Notes: generated from the sequence alone by a model not told the origin. A stretch of 64,000 bases of DNA from Campylobacter sp. MIT 97-5078 (GCF_006864455.1 NZ_QHLK01000012.1:1-64000); one strand, 5' to 3'; numbered from the stretch's first letter, positions 8,671 through 18,485 are shown. Translations and numbers: made by a program.

Positions 8671-10147
8671 TTTTATATCTCTTGCAACTTGCTTCGTGCT
8701 GGCGGGTTGTTCTTTAAAGCCTTTTTACGAAGCTCCTCAAGCTCGTTTTAATGCAAGTGCAAATATGCTTGAATGTATGGAAGATCAAGGGTTAAAATGC
8801 AGCCAAAACACAAACAATCAAGTGCGTTTTGATAGACAATGGTGGAGACTTTTTAACGATGTTAAACTTAATGAACTTGTCGAAAAAGCCCTTGCAAATA
8901 ACACAGACTTAAGAATTTCTTTTCTTCACTTTGAACAAGCTGCACAAACTTTAGGTATTAATCGAAGTGATTTGTTTCCAAAACTTGATGCAAGTGCTGG
9001 TGTAACACGTTCAAGCACAGGTAAAAATGCTAATTCTTTTGGTGTAAGACAGACTAAAAATAACTTTAATATGGGCTTAAATTTAAGCTATGAACTTGAT
9101 TTGTGGGGCAAATACAGAGATGGGTATTTTGCAGCAAATAAAGCTTATGAAGCTTCAGCATATGATTTTGAAGCAGCAAGACTTAGCCTTATTTCAAATG
9201 TTGTTAAACTCTATTTTAACGCTATAAATCTTACAAATCAGGTGCAAATTTTAGAAGAAGGCGTGCAAGATTACACAACGAGCTATGAGCTAAAAAATGA
9301 GCAATTTAAAGTCGGGGCTATTGGTGAATATGAGCTTTTAAGCTTTAAAGCCCAGCTTGAAAGCGCAAGGACTCAACTTGTCAGCGCAAAGGCAAACAAA
9401 GATAATAACGACAAGGCTTTAATGATACTCGTTTCGGCAAATCTTGATGATATTTTATACGCAACTTCAACGCAAAATAAGATTGAAAATTTCAAAGTCG
9501 AACTTCCTCAAGGCATAAGCAGTGAAATTTTACTACAAAGACCAGATATTCAAGCAGCTTTAGCTAGACTTGAACAAAGAAACTATCTTGTAGGTGTTGC
9601 AAGAACGGCATTTTTGCCAAATATTTCTTTAACCGGACTTTTAGGATTTCAAAGTACGCAGCTTAATAACCTTGTCGAAAATCCTAGTGTAACGTGGAAT
9701 GGCGGAACAAGTGCTTTGATGCCGATTTTTCATTGGGGCGAGATTAATGCGAATGTAAATTTAGCTAAGCTTTCCAAAGATGAAGCTTTTTTAAACTATG
9801 AAAGCACTTTAAAAACGGCTTTTGGAGAGGTAAGAACAGCCCTTGTTGAAAGACAAAGTGCTTTTATGAATGAGAAAAATTATGCTGATTTACTTTCTTC
9901 TCAAGAAAAAATCTTTGAGCTTTCTCAAATTCGCTATGATAATGGCAGCATTTCACTTAACGATCTTTTGAGCGCTAGAAGCAATTATCTTAATGCTAAG
10001 TTAAACTATGAAAGCTCTGTTTATACGCTTTTAAGCTCTGTTGTTGATGTGATAAAAGCCTTTGGCGGAGGTTTTGACGCTAAAGATAATTACGAACGCA
10101 ATCTTGAAGAAAGTGCTACAAAACTTGATATGTCTTTTAGAGAGTAA
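8663..10147 (+). CDS. cmeC: outer-membrane channel lipoprotein of the Cme efflux system
   Basis: 494-residue TolC/OprM-type outer-membrane factor. The real start is the ATG at 8663, preceded by GAGGAAAA; the frame is open further upstream but that part lies inside cmeB. The N-terminus is a lipoprotein signal peptide with lipobox LAGC (Cys16). Two OEP repeats follow, the first with YELDLWGKYRDGYFAA (near 141) and the second with RPDIQAALARLEQRNYLVGVA (in part, near 293), the usual duplicated hairpin pattern. It completes the CmeABC tripartite pump. Confidence 0.96.
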   Translation: MRNFISLATCFVLAGCSLKPFYEAPQARFNASANMLECMEDQGLKCSQNTNNQVRFDRQWWRLFNDVKLNELVEKALANNTDLRISFLHFEQAAQTLGINRSDLFPKLDASAGVTRSSTGKNANSFGVRQTKNNFNMGLNLSYELDLWGKYRDGYFAANKAYEASAYDFEAARLSLISNVVKLYFNAINLTNQVQILEEGVQDYTTSYELKNEQFKVGAIGEYELLSFKAQLESARTQLVSAKANKDNNDKALMILVSANLDDILYATSTQNKIENFKVELPQGISSEILLQRPDIQAALARLEQRNYLVGVARTAFLPNISLTGLLGFQSTQLNNLVENPSVTWNGGTSALMPIFHWGEINANVNLAKLSKDEAFLNYESTLKTAFGEVRTALVERQSAFMNEKNYADLLSSQEKIFELSQIRYDNGSISLNDLLSARSNYLNAKLNYESSVYTLLSSVVDVIKAFGGGFDAKDNYERNLEESATKLDMSFRE

Positions 10148-10162
10148 TTTTACTCTCTAAAA
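10135..10162. terminator. bidirectional terminator at the end of cmeC
   Basis: A perfect 13-base inverted repeat (TTTTAGAGAGTAA at 10135-10147, its complement at 10150-10162) spans the cmeC stop codon and the end of the decayed gene on the other strand. The arms begin and end in T/A runs, so it can act on both strands. Confidence 0.75.
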
Positions 10163-10757
10163 TCTATACCCTAAACCAAGAAGCAAAAACTGAAATTGTT
10201 CATCATAAAAGTTGATACTATTTTCTCTTAGCTCAAAGCCATAATTTGCAAAAGCATAAGCTTTTTTATAGCTTAAAATTCCTAATTTTACAAGGTTGAA
10301 ATTCGCTTTTATATTGTGTGCTTTTTGTATATCATTAAAAATCACATTGCTTTTTAAAGCTTTAAGATGAGAATAGTCAAACTTAGAATAAAATATAGCT
10401 TTGAGATAAAGGAAATTTAGCTTGTAAATTAAAGCCATATCTTTGAAATGTTGCAACCCTACCCTTCAGCGTCATTATAATCAATGCAAAATTTACACTT
10501 AAAAAGCAAGTAAGGATTTACATATGCTTTTTTACGCAAAGAGTTTAAAAACTCATTTTATAATTACTATGATAACTCAAGCCCAAAGAAATTACACTCA
10601 ATGCCACTAAAGTTTTTAAGATAAATCCTATCATCACTTAAGAAATTTTATACACAAGTTCAGCATTGATAAAAATGCTACTCTTATATCTTTGTGTTTA
10701 TCACTATATGAAGCTAAGAAAACTTTGATCTGCCCAAGTAGATACTCTACTTTAAAA
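10157..10757 (-). pseudogene. decayed outer-membrane beta-barrel protein, 3' part only
   Basis: The last 99 codons (10456-10157) are still open and show alternating hydrophobic strands with aromatic ends, closing with LLGLGYRF, a typical C-terminal barrel strand ending in Phe. Upstream, pieces of the same kind appear in shifting frames broken by stops: RVSTWADQSFLSF, YSDKHKDIRVAF, INAELVYKIS, RIYLKNFSGIECNFFGLELS-like and LSYHSNYKMSF. This looks like the remnant of one outer-membrane barrel (autotransporter or porin type) with several frameshifts and no N-terminal part. The exact family cannot be fixed. Confidence 0.65.
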
Positions 10758-10761
10758 CGAG

Positions 10762-11016
10762 CTAAAAATCCTTACTTAAATCCTTATCCATATCTATATC
10801 ATAAGCCTTATAAATTCGTGGCAAAATCTTGCGAATAGCATAATCATAACGATGGAAAAGCTTGTGAAAATCCCTTAAATTTGCATCATCTAATTTTTCA
10901 AAATCAAAAATATTTAAACCCTCTTTTTTTGGAATTTTTGCATCAAAAAAGGCATAAAATTCCTTCCTTTGTCTAAAAAGCTCGTTTAAATCAGCAACGA
11001 TTTGTTCTTTGTTCAT
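10762..11016 (-). CDS. small conserved hypothetical protein
   Basis: 84 residues, highly charged, with no membrane segment or signal peptide. The sequence (for example LNELFRQRKEFYAFFDAK and FHKLFHRYDYAIRKILPRIY) suggests an all-helical cytoplasmic protein. A good ribosome site (AAAGGAT) precedes the ATG. It starts 21 bases after the hemJ-like gene on the same strand, so the two are probably cotranscribed. A small gene sits at the equivalent place near cmeC in C. jejuni (Cj0364, from memory). The function is unknown. Confidence 0.75.
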   Translation of the reverse strand: MNKEQIVADLNELFRQRKEFYAFFDAKIPKKEGLNIFDFEKLDDANLRDFHKLFHRYDYAIRKILPRIYKAYDIDMDKDLSKDF

Positions 11017-11037
11017 TTATTATCCTTTTTTTTAAAT

Positions 11038-11484
11038 TTAAAACACCCTTACTATCATCACCACCAGTATGGCAATCATTAAAAGCGTCGGGATTTCATT
11101 GTATGCACGAAAAAAACGCCCACTTTTTTGGCAACGATCATTTTGAAGCTGTCTTAAAAAACGCCAATTATCAAAATGATATATAAGCAAAAGCAAAGCC
11201 AAAGTAAGCTTAGCATGGATATGTGGCTGTTTCATCAAAATAGGATTTGCTGCAAGCATTAAAAAAGCTGTAAGCAAGGTAACAAACATCGCTGGCATGG
11301 CTATACCTTTGAAAAGCTTGCGTTCTTGCACTTTTACCACACTTACAAAACCATCATTATCCTTATGCTCGCTATGATATACAAACAAACGAGGTAGATA
11401 AAATAAAGCTGCCATCCACGAAATAAAGCCAGCATAATGCAAAGCCTTCACCCAAAGATAATGTTGTGAAATAAAATCAAGCAT
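11038..11484 (-). CDS. hemJ: HemJ/UPF0093 family membrane protein (protoporphyrinogen oxidase type)
   Basis: 148-residue protein with four predicted membrane helices. It has the family features: a His in the first helix (KALHYAGFISWMAALFYLPRL), the FKGIAMPAM segment, and the conserved HIHAKL motif with Lys. HemJ converts protoporphyrinogen IX to protoporphyrin IX in haem synthesis, coupled to the respiratory chain, in bacteria lacking HemY. The length matches the family (about 145). AAGGA precedes the ATG. The gene follows lspA on the same strand with about 140 bases between. Confidence 0.85.
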   Translation of the reverse strand: MLDFISQHYLWVKALHYAGFISWMAALFYLPRLFVYHSEHKDNDGFVSVVKVQERKLFKGIAMPAMFVTLLTAFLMLAANPILMKQPHIHAKLTLALLLLIYHFDNWRFLRQLQNDRCQKSGRFFRAYNEIPTLLMIAILVVMIVRVF

Positions 11485-11621
11485 TGTATTTCCTTAAAAT
11501 AAATCAAAATCAAACCCCTCATTATATCAAAAAAGAATGAATTCAGCGCAAAGAAGGCTAAAAGCTAAATCTTAAGCGAAATTAAGCTTTTAAAAAATAC
11601 AAATATGAAGAAAAATCAAAC

Positions 11622-12101
11622 CTATACTTTTTTGGCTTTAAAAAACAATTCTTTGATGATGATTAAGGCTACTCCAAAATTTATCATCACATCAGCGACA
11701 TTAAACACTGCAAATTCAAACCACTTGTGCCAAAAAAACATATCTACCACGCCCACATACACAAAGCGATCAAGTAAATTTGAACTTCCAGCTGCTAAAA
11801 TCATTGCAAAGGCTACAAAATGTTCTTTTAAAAAGCTTTTTTGCCAAAGCAAATATCCACTTAAAACAAGGAGTAAAAAAAGGTGTAAGTATTTTAAATA
11901 GCCCTTGAAAAAGCTTAGCATTGAAAAAGCCACGCCATCATTATACACTAAAACCAAATCCATATACTCGCTTTTAAAAGCAGTGTTAAAATTTGGCATT
12001 TTATTAATACCTAGATACTCAATAGCTAAAAATTTACTCAACTGATCAAGCACAAAAACAGCGATAAAAATGAGAAAAAAAAGCCAAATTTTCTTAGGCA
12101 T
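11622..12101 (-). CDS. lspA: lipoprotein signal peptidase (signal peptidase II)
   Basis: 159-residue inner-membrane aspartic protease that cuts prolipoproteins such as CmeA and CmeC here. Four membrane helices are seen. The conserved motifs [12 protein letters not shown] (helix 1), [11 protein letters not shown], the catalytic Asp in [18 protein letters not shown] and the second catalytic Asp in [12 protein letters not shown] are all present. The start overlaps the end of glmM by eight bases, so the two form one operon. Confidence 0.96.
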   Translation of the reverse strand: MPKKIWLFFLIFIAVFVLDQLSKFLAIEYLGINKMPNFNTAFKSEYMDLVLVYNDGVAFSMLSFFKGYLKYLHLFLLLVLSGYLLWQKSFLKEHFVAFAMILAAGSSNLLDRFVYVGVVDMFFWHKWFEFAVFNVADVMINFGVALIIIKELFFKAKKV

Positions 12102-13431
12102 TCAAGGCTTTCTTGAAAAACTCCACTACATTTTTCATCTCTTTTTCAAGCACGCTAGCATTTTTGCTTTCTATAAGCAAACGAATAAGATTTTCTGTGC
12201 CTGAGTATCTAAATAAACTATTTAAACCCTTATCCTGCAAGCTTTTTTCAAGCTCTTTTAAGCCTTTTAGCTTGCTTAAGTCTTTTTTCTCACTGATTTT
12301 AAGATTGACAAGTTTTTGCGGGTAAGGCTTGATTTGATTTAAAATCGCACTTGCTTTTTTATCTTTTGAGAGCATTAAAGCACTAAATTGAAGTGCGGCT
12401 ATAAGTCCATCTCCGGTTTTAGCATAATCAGTAAAAACTATATGTCCGCTTTGCTCTCCGCCAAAATTACCATTAAGCTCTTTGAGCTTTTCAAGCACAA
12501 ACTTATCACCAACCCCACAAGTTGCAAAGTCAATTTTATGCTTATTTAAAAACTCTTTTAAAGCCCCATTACTCATTATAGTAGCAACTACAACTGAATT
12601 TAGCTTACCTTGTTCTTTTAAAAAAAGTGCTAAAACCCCAAGCAAACTATCGCCATTTGCAACTTCTCCCTTTTCATCAACCACCACAAGCCTATCAGCG
12701 TCCCCATCAAAAGCAAAACCCACATCAGCACGAAGTTTTTTTACCTCTAAAGCTAAATTTGCAGGGTGAAGTGCACCGCAATTTTCGTTGATATTAAGCC
12801 CATTTGGCTTATCACTTAACACTATAACTTCAGCACCAAGCTCTTTAAAGATAGTAGGAGCAACCTTATAAGCTGCACCATTTGCCACATCTAAAACTAC
12901 TCTTAAGTTTTTAAGTGTTAAATTTTTTGGAAAAGAATTTTTTATACTTACTATATAACGCCCTATAACATCATCAATCCTCTTACTTTGCCCTATGAAA
13001 GCGTTTTGATTTTTAGCATTTTGTATAAGTTTGTCATCAAAATAAATCTTTTCGATCTGTCTTTCAGCCTCTTCACTAAGCTTGTTGCCATGTGTATCAA
13101 AGAATTTAATGCCATTATCATAATAAGGATTATGAGAAGCTGAAATCATAATGCCTGCATCACAACGCATATCCTCAGTTAAAAAAGCAATGGCAGGCGT
13201 TGGCATAGGCCCTATTTGAATGACATTATAGCCTATGGAAGTAAGCCCTGAAACTATGGCATTTTCGATCATATAGCCACTGCGACGCGTGTCTTTACCA
13301 ACTAGAATATTATTTGTTATAGCCTTATCTTTAAAATAAATCCCAGCTGCCATTGCTAAACGCATGGCTAAAAAGCTATCCAAAAACTCACCAGCCTTAC
13401 CACGCACGCCATCAGTTCCAAAAAGTTTCAT
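12094..13431 (-). CDS. glmM: phosphoglucosamine mutase
   Basis: 445-residue enzyme that converts glucosamine-6-phosphate to glucosamine-1-phosphate for UDP-GlcNAc (peptidoglycan, LOS) synthesis. The N-terminal [11 protein letters not shown] is diagnostic. The phospho-serine loop [12 protein letters not shown] has the catalytic Ser99, the metal loop is DGDADR, and the C-terminal phosphate-binding loop reads [10 protein letters not shown]. Two ATGs stand side by side (13434 and 13431); AAGG lies 7 bases from the second. It overlaps lspA downstream. Confidence 0.97.
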   Translation of the reverse strand: MKLFGTDGVRGKAGEFLDSFLAMRLAMAAGIYFKDKAITNNILVGKDTRRSGYMIENAIVSGLTSIGYNVIQIGPMPTPAIAFLTEDMRCDAGIMISASHNPYYDNGIKFFDTHGNKLSEEAERQIEKIYFDDKLIQNAKNQNAFIGQSKRIDDVIGRYIVSIKNSFPKNLTLKNLRVVLDVANGAAYKVAPTIFKELGAEVIVLSDKPNGLNINENCGALHPANLALEVKKLRADVGFAFDGDADRLVVVDEKGEVANGDSLLGVLALFLKEQGKLNSVVVATIMSNGALKEFLNKHKIDFATCGVGDKFVLEKLKELNGNFGGEQSGHIVFTDYAKTGDGLIAALQFSALMLSKDKKASAILNQIKPYPQKLVNLKISEKKDLSKLKGLKELEKSLQDKGLNSLFRYSGTENLIRLLIESKNASVLEKEMKNVVEFFKKALNA

Positions 13432-13464
13432 CATTTATCCTTAAATTTAGCTTTAAAAACAAAG

Positions 13465-13470
13465 ATTATA
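13465..13470 (-). promoter_or_regulatory. -10 box for glmM-lspA
   Basis: TATAAT preceded by TTTGC on the minus strand, 34 bases before the glmM start, the usual Campylobacter promoter form. The rest of the 13435-13657 interval shows nothing recognisable. Confidence 0.55.
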
Positions 13471-13657
13471 GCAAATTAGCCTAAAAGTTGAATAAACAAA
13501 AATATAAAATCTTGGGCATAAAAAGCGATTTGCCTAAAATAAGCTTGTGAGTTTTAAAACTAAAATAAAAACGATAAATATTTTTGTGAAAAAATCTTAA
13601 AACAACCCATGAAAGGGCGAGTGAAGAACTCTTTGTAAGAGGGCAAATTTTCTTTCA

Positions 13658-14428
13658 TTATTTATCTTTTTGAAGCTCATAGAGTTTAGCATAACGAAAA
13701 AATGCCCCTAAGGCATTTAGCAAAGCGACTATAAAGCCTTTGTAGCCGTATTTGAAACCAGATCGTAAAAAATAGTCCTTAAAAAATACTAAATGAAAAC
13801 GACAAAATGCCGCAAAAAAGCTTGTTTTCTTGCCATTTTTGAATTTTTCTTGGGCTGAATAGCTTGTATAAGTATTCATTTTATGAATAATGCCTTGCAT
13901 ATCCTTAAAAGCGTAGTGCTTAAAGCCATTTTTAAATTTAATCTTTTGTGAATTTACAGGCATTAGCACACTTTCATGAACAAAATTATCATTAAAGCGA
14001 GTAAAGTTTTTGTTAAACACACGCCAAACAAAGTCCGGATACCAGCCACAAGCCTTGATCCACTCACCTCTATAAAGATTTTTGCGTGGCAAAGCGATGA
14101 TGGAATTTGAAGTAAGTTCAAGAGCTTTTAGCTCTTCTAAAGCCTCTTTTTCAAGCACTTCATCAGAGTCAATACTTAAAATCCACTCGTTTTTTGCATA
14201 GCTTAGGGCTAAATTTTTAAGCTTGCCAAAGCCTATAAATTTATTGCTGTAAATATGTAATTTTTGATAAGTTTGATTAAAATTTTCAGCGATTTTTAGG
14301 GTATCATCGCTACTTTCATTGTCTAGTAAAATAATCTCACCAAACTCACTAAGCGAATTTAAGCATTCTAAAATTGTATCTTGAGCATTTTTTACTAAGA
14401 TGCAAACACTGATTTTTTGCGTATCCAT
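13658..14428 (-). CDS. family 2 glycosyltransferase, WaaE/KdtX-like
   Basis: 256-residue GT-A fold enzyme. The N-terminus has ISVCILVKNAQDTILECL, the nucleotide-sugar site with LLDNESSDDT, and the DSD metal motif in WILSIDSDEVLEKEAL. The central RKNLYRGEWIKACGWYPD and HESVL segments are typical of WaaE/KdtX-type LOS-core beta-glycosyltransferases. The C-terminus is basic and aromatic, suggesting peripheral membrane contact. The GTG at 14434 is less likely than the ATG at 14428, which has AAAAGG upstream. It stands alone between glmM and the fliY operon, not in a LOS cluster. The sugar transferred is unknown. Confidence 0.88.
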   Translation of the reverse strand: MDTQKISVCILVKNAQDTILECLNSLSEFGEIILLDNESSDDTLKIAENFNQTYQKLHIYSNKFIGFGKLKNLALSYAKNEWILSIDSDEVLEKEALEELKALELTSNSIIALPRKNLYRGEWIKACGWYPDFVWRVFNKNFTRFNDNFVHESVLMPVNSQKIKFKNGFKHYAFKDMQGIIHKMNTYTSYSAQEKFKNGKKTSFFAAFCRFHLVFFKDYFLRSGFKYGYKGFIVALLNALGAFFRYAKLYELQKDK

Positions 14429-14599
14429 ACCCACCTTTTAAGATAAAATGAAGTTTGATTATACAATGAATTTGTGAAATTTAAAATATTTTCTTTCAAA
14501 ATTTCAATGTAAAGAACTTACTAAAGCAAAGATAAAAATGAAACAATTTATACAAATTTACTTAATCATTATAATAAACACAAGCCTAAAATATAATAC

Positions 14600-14632
14600 T
14601 TTTTATACTATATAAATTTAATAGTATAAAAA
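14600..14632. terminator. AT-rich inverted repeat ending the flagellar operon
   Basis: TTTTTATACTAT (14600-14611) and its exact complement (14621-14632) are separated by nine bases, just past the fliY stop codon. All-A/T stems of this kind with flanking T runs are common operon ends in Campylobacter. It is weaker than a GC-rich terminator. Confidence 0.5.
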
Positions 14633-14636
14633 TTTA

Positions 14637-15476
14637 TTATCTTAGTTGCTCAAGTCTTTCTTTTTTTGTGCCTATTTCAGTGATTTGCACGCCAAAATTC
14701 CCATCTACGATGACAACTTCTCCATACGCCACTCTTTTATCACCGATGAGGATTTCTAAAGGATCGTTAGCAAGCTGGTTAAGCTCAACAACTGAACCTA
14801 TATCCATAGTTAAAACATCTTTTAAAAGCATTTTTTTGTTACCTATGCGAACGCGGATTGGCAAACGCACATCCATAATGAGGTTGATATTTTTAAGCTC
14901 CTCTGCTACGCTTGCAAGCTTGCTTTGTGTTTCTTGGTTAGCACTTTCGCTCACGCTTTCTATAGTGGCTTTTCTATCAAGGCTTATGTAAAGCTTTTCG
15001 TCCATAATCAAGGCGATTTTTTCGTCCAAATCAGTGATTTTAACGTCGAAAAAATACAGCTTATAAAAATCTTTTAAATCCAAATTATCCGCTACAAAAT
15101 CACAACTTTCAAGTTCAAAGTCCATTTTAGTTAGCTCTTTTTGTGCACCAAGTGTGGTTGAAAAGGCTGAGATAATATTAAGTATCGCTTCTTTAGCAGC
15201 GTCCATTTCATCAGAATTAAGCTGATTGTTTTTAGAAATTTCTTCCTCGCCCATCATCCATTCGCCAATGGCGCTCATTAAAACTGTGCTAGCTAAAATG
15301 CCAAATTTCCCACCCGTGCTAACATTAAAAATCGCTCGCACCAAAGGTGGATTCATAGAATCTTGAGCATTGACATCAAATTCTTGGTATTCGCTAAATT
15401 CAGCTGATTTGCCTGTAAGCCCTTCAATCGTGCTTGTTGCCTCGTTTGTAAAAAATTTCAAAAAATCATTGATCAT
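14637..15476 (-). CDS. fliY: flagellar motor switch protein FliY
   Basis: 279 residues. The C-terminal 85 residues form a FliN/SpoA domain (IMDVRLPIRVRIGNKKMLLKDVL, seen in part, then GSVVELNQLANDPLEILIGDK). The N-terminal part resembles a CheC-like region, as in the FliY of epsilonproteobacteria. It is a C-ring component working with FliM to set rotation sense. The start overlaps the fliM stop (ATGA), so translation is coupled. It is the last gene of the flhF operon on the minus strand. Confidence 0.93.
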   Translation of the reverse strand: MINDFLKFFTNEATSTIEGLTGKSAEFSEYQEFDVNAQDSMNPPLVRAIFNVSTGGKFGILASTVLMSAIGEWMMGEEEISKNNQLNSDEMDAAKEAILNIISAFSTTLGAQKELTKMDFELESCDFVADNLDLKDFYKLYFFDVKITDLDEKIALIMDEKLYISLDRKATIESVSESANQETQSKLASVAEELKNINLIMDVRLPIRVRIGNKKMLLKDVLTMDIGSVVELNQLANDPLEILIGDKRVAYGEVVIVDGNFGVQITEIGTKKERLEQLR

Positions 15477-16558
15477 AGTATTTCCTCTTCTTCCTCTGTA
15501 GCTTCACTCTCATCATAAACGCTAGCTTTTGCTCTTCTTTCGTCTTCATATTTTTCAAGAAGTTCTTTAATCTCGTCTTTATCGGTGCGGATAAGTTCGA
15601 TGATTTTGATGCTTTTTCTGAAGCGATGTAAGCCAATTTGTGCTAAGAACACATCTTTTTTATCGATAGACACGATAGCCTTATCATCAGCTTCCCTGTC
15701 AAGCCTTAAAATATCGCCTTGTTTAAGTTCTAAAAACTCATCAACGCTGATTAAGGTTTTGCCTAAAATCGCCTCATACACTACCTCGGCACGTCCTATG
15801 AGCGTTTTTAGCTCTTTGTTTCTTGACTTTTTGGCTGAAGTTTCACCCATCATTATATCTCTATTTGCCAAACGACTTAAAATACTTTCTAAATGCACTA
15901 CTGGATAGCAGATATTGACCATACCACTTGAATTTCCAATGATAATCTCCATAACCACCATGATAACGATTTCATTTTGTGCAACGATTTGCACGACATT
16001 TGGACTACTTTCTTTAGCTTCAACACTTGGATAAATTTCAGTTACCGTTGCCCAACTTTCTTTGAGTCTTTGCATAATGATACGTAAAATACTATCAAGC
16101 AAATTAAGCTCTATATCAGTAAGTTCTCTTAAGGTTTCATAACTATCGCCTTGTCCGCCTAAAAGCCTATCTATCATAGGAAAAGCTATGCTAGGATTAA
16201 TCTCTAAAACGCAGTTTCCATCAAGTGGCTTTATAGAAAAAACATTAAAGCTTGTTGGGCTTGGTAAGCTCATCAAAAACTCACCATAAGTCATCTGATC
16301 GACTGAATGAAGCTTGATCTCAACTATACTTCTCATCATTGATGAAATTTGAGAAGCAAGATTTCTTGCAAGCTTATCGTGTATGCCTTTTATGGAACGA
16401 AGCTGTTCTTTTGAGACTCTGTTTGGACGTTTGAAATCATAAACGACGACGTTTCGCTCATCTTTTTCGCTCCCACCATGAGTGCCTATATTTGAACTGC
16501 TATCATCAACGACTTCAAGCAGGGCATCAATTTCTTCTTGGGATAATATCTCAGCCAT
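15473..16558 (-). CDS. fliM: flagellar motor switch protein FliM
   Basis: 361-residue C-ring protein that binds phosphorylated CheY. The N-terminal CheY-binding peptide is clear (EILSQEEIDALLEVV). The middle CheC-like domain contains the conserved GGQGDSYE loop, and the C-terminal SpoA domain (LIGRAEVVYEAILGKTLIS) ends in an acidic tail. The start overlaps the end of fliA by eight bases. Confidence 0.96.
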   Translation of the reverse strand: MAEILSQEEIDALLEVVDDSSSNIGTHGGSEKDERNVVVYDFKRPNRVSKEQLRSIKGIHDKLARNLASQISSMMRSIVEIKLHSVDQMTYGEFLMSLPSPTSFNVFSIKPLDGNCVLEINPSIAFPMIDRLLGGQGDSYETLRELTDIELNLLDSILRIIMQRLKESWATVTEIYPSVEAKESSPNVVQIVAQNEIVIMVVMEIIIGNSSGMVNICYPVVHLESILSRLANRDIMMGETSAKKSRNKELKTLIGRAEVVYEAILGKTLISVDEFLELKQGDILRLDREADDKAIVSIDKKDVFLAQIGLHRFRKSIKIIELIRTDKDEIKELLEKYEDERRAKASVYDESEATEEEEEIL

Positions 16559-17252
16559 TTCCTAGCCTTTCTCTAAGCTTTTTTAGAAGTTTTTTATGAA
16601 TTTGAGAAATTCTACTTTCGCTAATCTGTAAAACCTCACTAATCTCTTTTAAATTCAGCTCTTCATAATAGTAAAGCTGGATGATGAGCTGCTCTCTTTC
16701 TTTTAAGCCTTCTAAAATTTCGCTAATCTTCTCAAGCAAAACATCTTTTTCTATCTTTTCAATAGTGTCATCTTCGCTATAGCAATTAATCTGTTCATCA
16801 AGAGGTAAAACATAACTGATCGCATGGGCTGCTCTTGCGTCTTTTATCTTTTCTAAATCAAGATCAAGTTTTTTTGCAAGATATGCATCATCTGGCTCTT
16901 CTTCGTGTTCTTGATAATATTCGTCGATCAAAGTATCCATTTCTTTGATGATCTTGCGGTTATTACGACTCATCACATCAAGACTTCTTAGATAATCAAG
17001 CATAGCCCCATTCACACGCTTTTTAGCATAACCCCAAAAGCTATCATTTTGATCTTTATCATAGCGACGCGAAAGCTTAATCATCTCTTCAACGCCTATA
17101 CTAATAAGATCATTCACATCAATACTGCTTGGCAAACGTTCTTTAAGGCGAAATGCCATAGCACGAAGAGCTGGCATATACGCTACGACAAGCTCATCTT
17201 GCTCTTTTTTGAGCAAAGTAGCATAAGGATTAGGCTGGGCGTTTTTTAGCAT
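16551..17252 (-). CDS. fliA: flagellar sigma factor 28
   Basis: 233 residues from the preferred ATG. Sigma regions 2 to 4 are visible: SIDVNDLISIGVEEMIKLSRRYD and SFWGYAKKRVNGAMLDYLR (region 2), a region 3, and REQLIIQLYYYEELNLKEISE followed by ISESRISQIHKK (region 4 helix-turn-helix). It directs late flagellar genes such as flaA. The frame opens at 17276, but that part lies well inside the preceding gene; 17252 leaves a 23-base overlap. The choice of start is not certain. Confidence 0.95.
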   Translation of the reverse strand: MLKNAQPNPYATLLKKEQDELVVAYMPALRAMAFRLKERLPSSIDVNDLISIGVEEMIKLSRRYDKDQNDSFWGYAKKRVNGAMLDYLRSLDVMSRNNRKIIKEMDTLIDEYYQEHEEEPDDAYLAKKLDLDLEKIKDARAAHAISYVLPLDEQINCYSEDDTIEKIEKDVLLEKISEILEGLKEREQLIIQLYYYEELNLKEISEVLQISESRISQIHKKLLKKLRERLGNG

Positions 17253-17595
17253 TCTTGCGTCTTTCTTTGGCTTCATTTTTCTTAAGCTCTACACGCTCTT
17301 CATTAAGCTTTTCAAGCAAGTGTTCCATTTTCTTTTCACGAATGGAAAGATCGTTAATAATAGTATTGCTTGTTTCTTCGTATTGAGTTTTGTTAAAGAC
17401 TCTGCCACTTATTTTTGTAACATCGATAAAATTCATAATAGAAATATGCACAAGCACATAAAAAGCAAAGGTAATTAAACAAGTAAAAGCAACAATCTCA
17501 AAAGCCCCTTCAATACTTACTACACTAAAAGCAAGCCCTATAAAAAATCCACAAACGGTAAAAAAGGCTACAAAATTCTCGGGCATTGGTCTCAT
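17230..17595 (-). CDS. small membrane protein of the flagellar operon
   Basis: 121 residues with two hydrophobic helices (about 7-30 and 33-55) followed by a long charged coiled-coil-like tail ending in Lys and Arg. It always lies between flhG and fliA in Campylobacter (Cj0062c in C. jejuni, from memory). Its role is not established; its place suggests a link with flagellar gene expression or placement. AAGGA stands nine bases before the ATG. It overlaps fliA. Confidence 0.8.
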   Translation of the reverse strand: MRPMPENFVAFFTVCGFFIGLAFSVVSIEGAFEIVAFTCLITFAFYVLVHISIMNFIDVTKISGRVFNKTQYEETSNTIINDLSIREKKMEHLLEKLNEERVELKKNEAKERRKNAKKRPA

Positions 17596-17618
17596 AATTG
17601 TATTCCTTCAATCTTAGC

Positions 17619-18485
17619 TCAAAATCTTTCAATTATCCTCTTAAAGAAATTTGAAAAACTTCTGTTTTGCGTTTGATCAAGCACTTTTTGTTCCAATCTA
17701 TACAAAAGCTTAGAGGCTAGAGCTTTAAACTCATCACTAGCAAGTGAATTTTCATCAGTAAAAAGTGTTCTTTTTTTAATGCTATTGCTCACATCTTTAC
17801 TTGCATTTAAAGAGCCTATGAATTCTAAATTAAGAGGATTTTTGATATTTAAATCAGCTACCTTTTTGATATTTTCAAACACCTTTAAAGCTTCATTTTC
17901 ACTTTTTACAGAATTAAAAAGCATGAGTAAATTTTCTTTGGTTTTTGAAGTAGCTTTTATCGTCGCATATGCATCTGTGATAGCAGCTGGATCAGGCACA
18001 GTTACGACTATAACCTCATCAGCCATTTCTAAAAAATGCTGTATAGACCCACCTATACCAGCACCCGTGTCAATGATAAGAAAGTCAAGTCCATCTAAAA
18101 TACTAGCTTGATTTAAAAATCTTTCATAGATATTTTTATCATTGTATTTTAAAATTTCATCACCACTTTCACCCGGTATAAGCCATAAATTTGGTTTTAC
18201 TTCTATGAGTATATCTTCAAGTGAGCATTCACCTCTTAACACATGAAGAAGATTTTTGCTTATTCTAACATTTAAAATCACATCTAAATTTGCCAAACCT
18301 ATATCAGCATCAAATAACCCTACTTTATAGCCATTTTTACTCAAAACATTAGCTAAATTTGCACTGATTGTGCTTTTACCAACTCCACCCTTGCCGCTTG
18401 TTATAGCTACAAAATGCGTGCCTTTATGCTTTTGAGCTTTGTTTTCATTCATTAAATTTTTTAATTTATTGGCTTGATTATTCAT
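17619..18485 (-). CDS. flhG: MinD-like ATPase controlling flagellar number
   Basis: 288-residue ParA/MinD-family ATPase. The deviant Walker A ([16 protein letters not shown], near residue 30), switch [11 protein letters not shown] and switch II/Walker [11 protein letters not shown] are complete. In Campylobacter FlhG acts with FlhF to set the number and polar placement of flagella and also influences division. AAAAGG precedes the ATG, and the start overlaps flhF by eight bases. Confidence 0.95.
   Translation of the reverse strand: MNNQANKLKNLMNENKAQKHKGTHFVAITSGKGGVGKSTISANLANVLSKNGYKVGLFDADIGLANLDVILNVRISKNLLHVLRGECSLEDILIEVKPNLWLIPGESGDEILKYNDKNIYERFLNQASILDGLDFLIIDTGAGIGGSIQHFLEMADEVIVVTVPDPAAITDAYATIKATSKTKENLLMLFNSVKSENEALKVFENIKKVADLNIKNPLNLEFIGSLNASKDVSNSIKKRTLFTDENSLASDEFKALASKLLYRLEQKVLDQTQNRSFSNFFKRIIERF

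Noticed and set aside
12482-12769. Open plus-strand frames antisense to glmM
   Set aside because: They mirror the codon pattern of glmM, are rich in Ser, Phe and Lys as expected of antisense shadows, and lack ribosome sites. The same holds for antisense frames over cheA, iscS, prfA and fliM.
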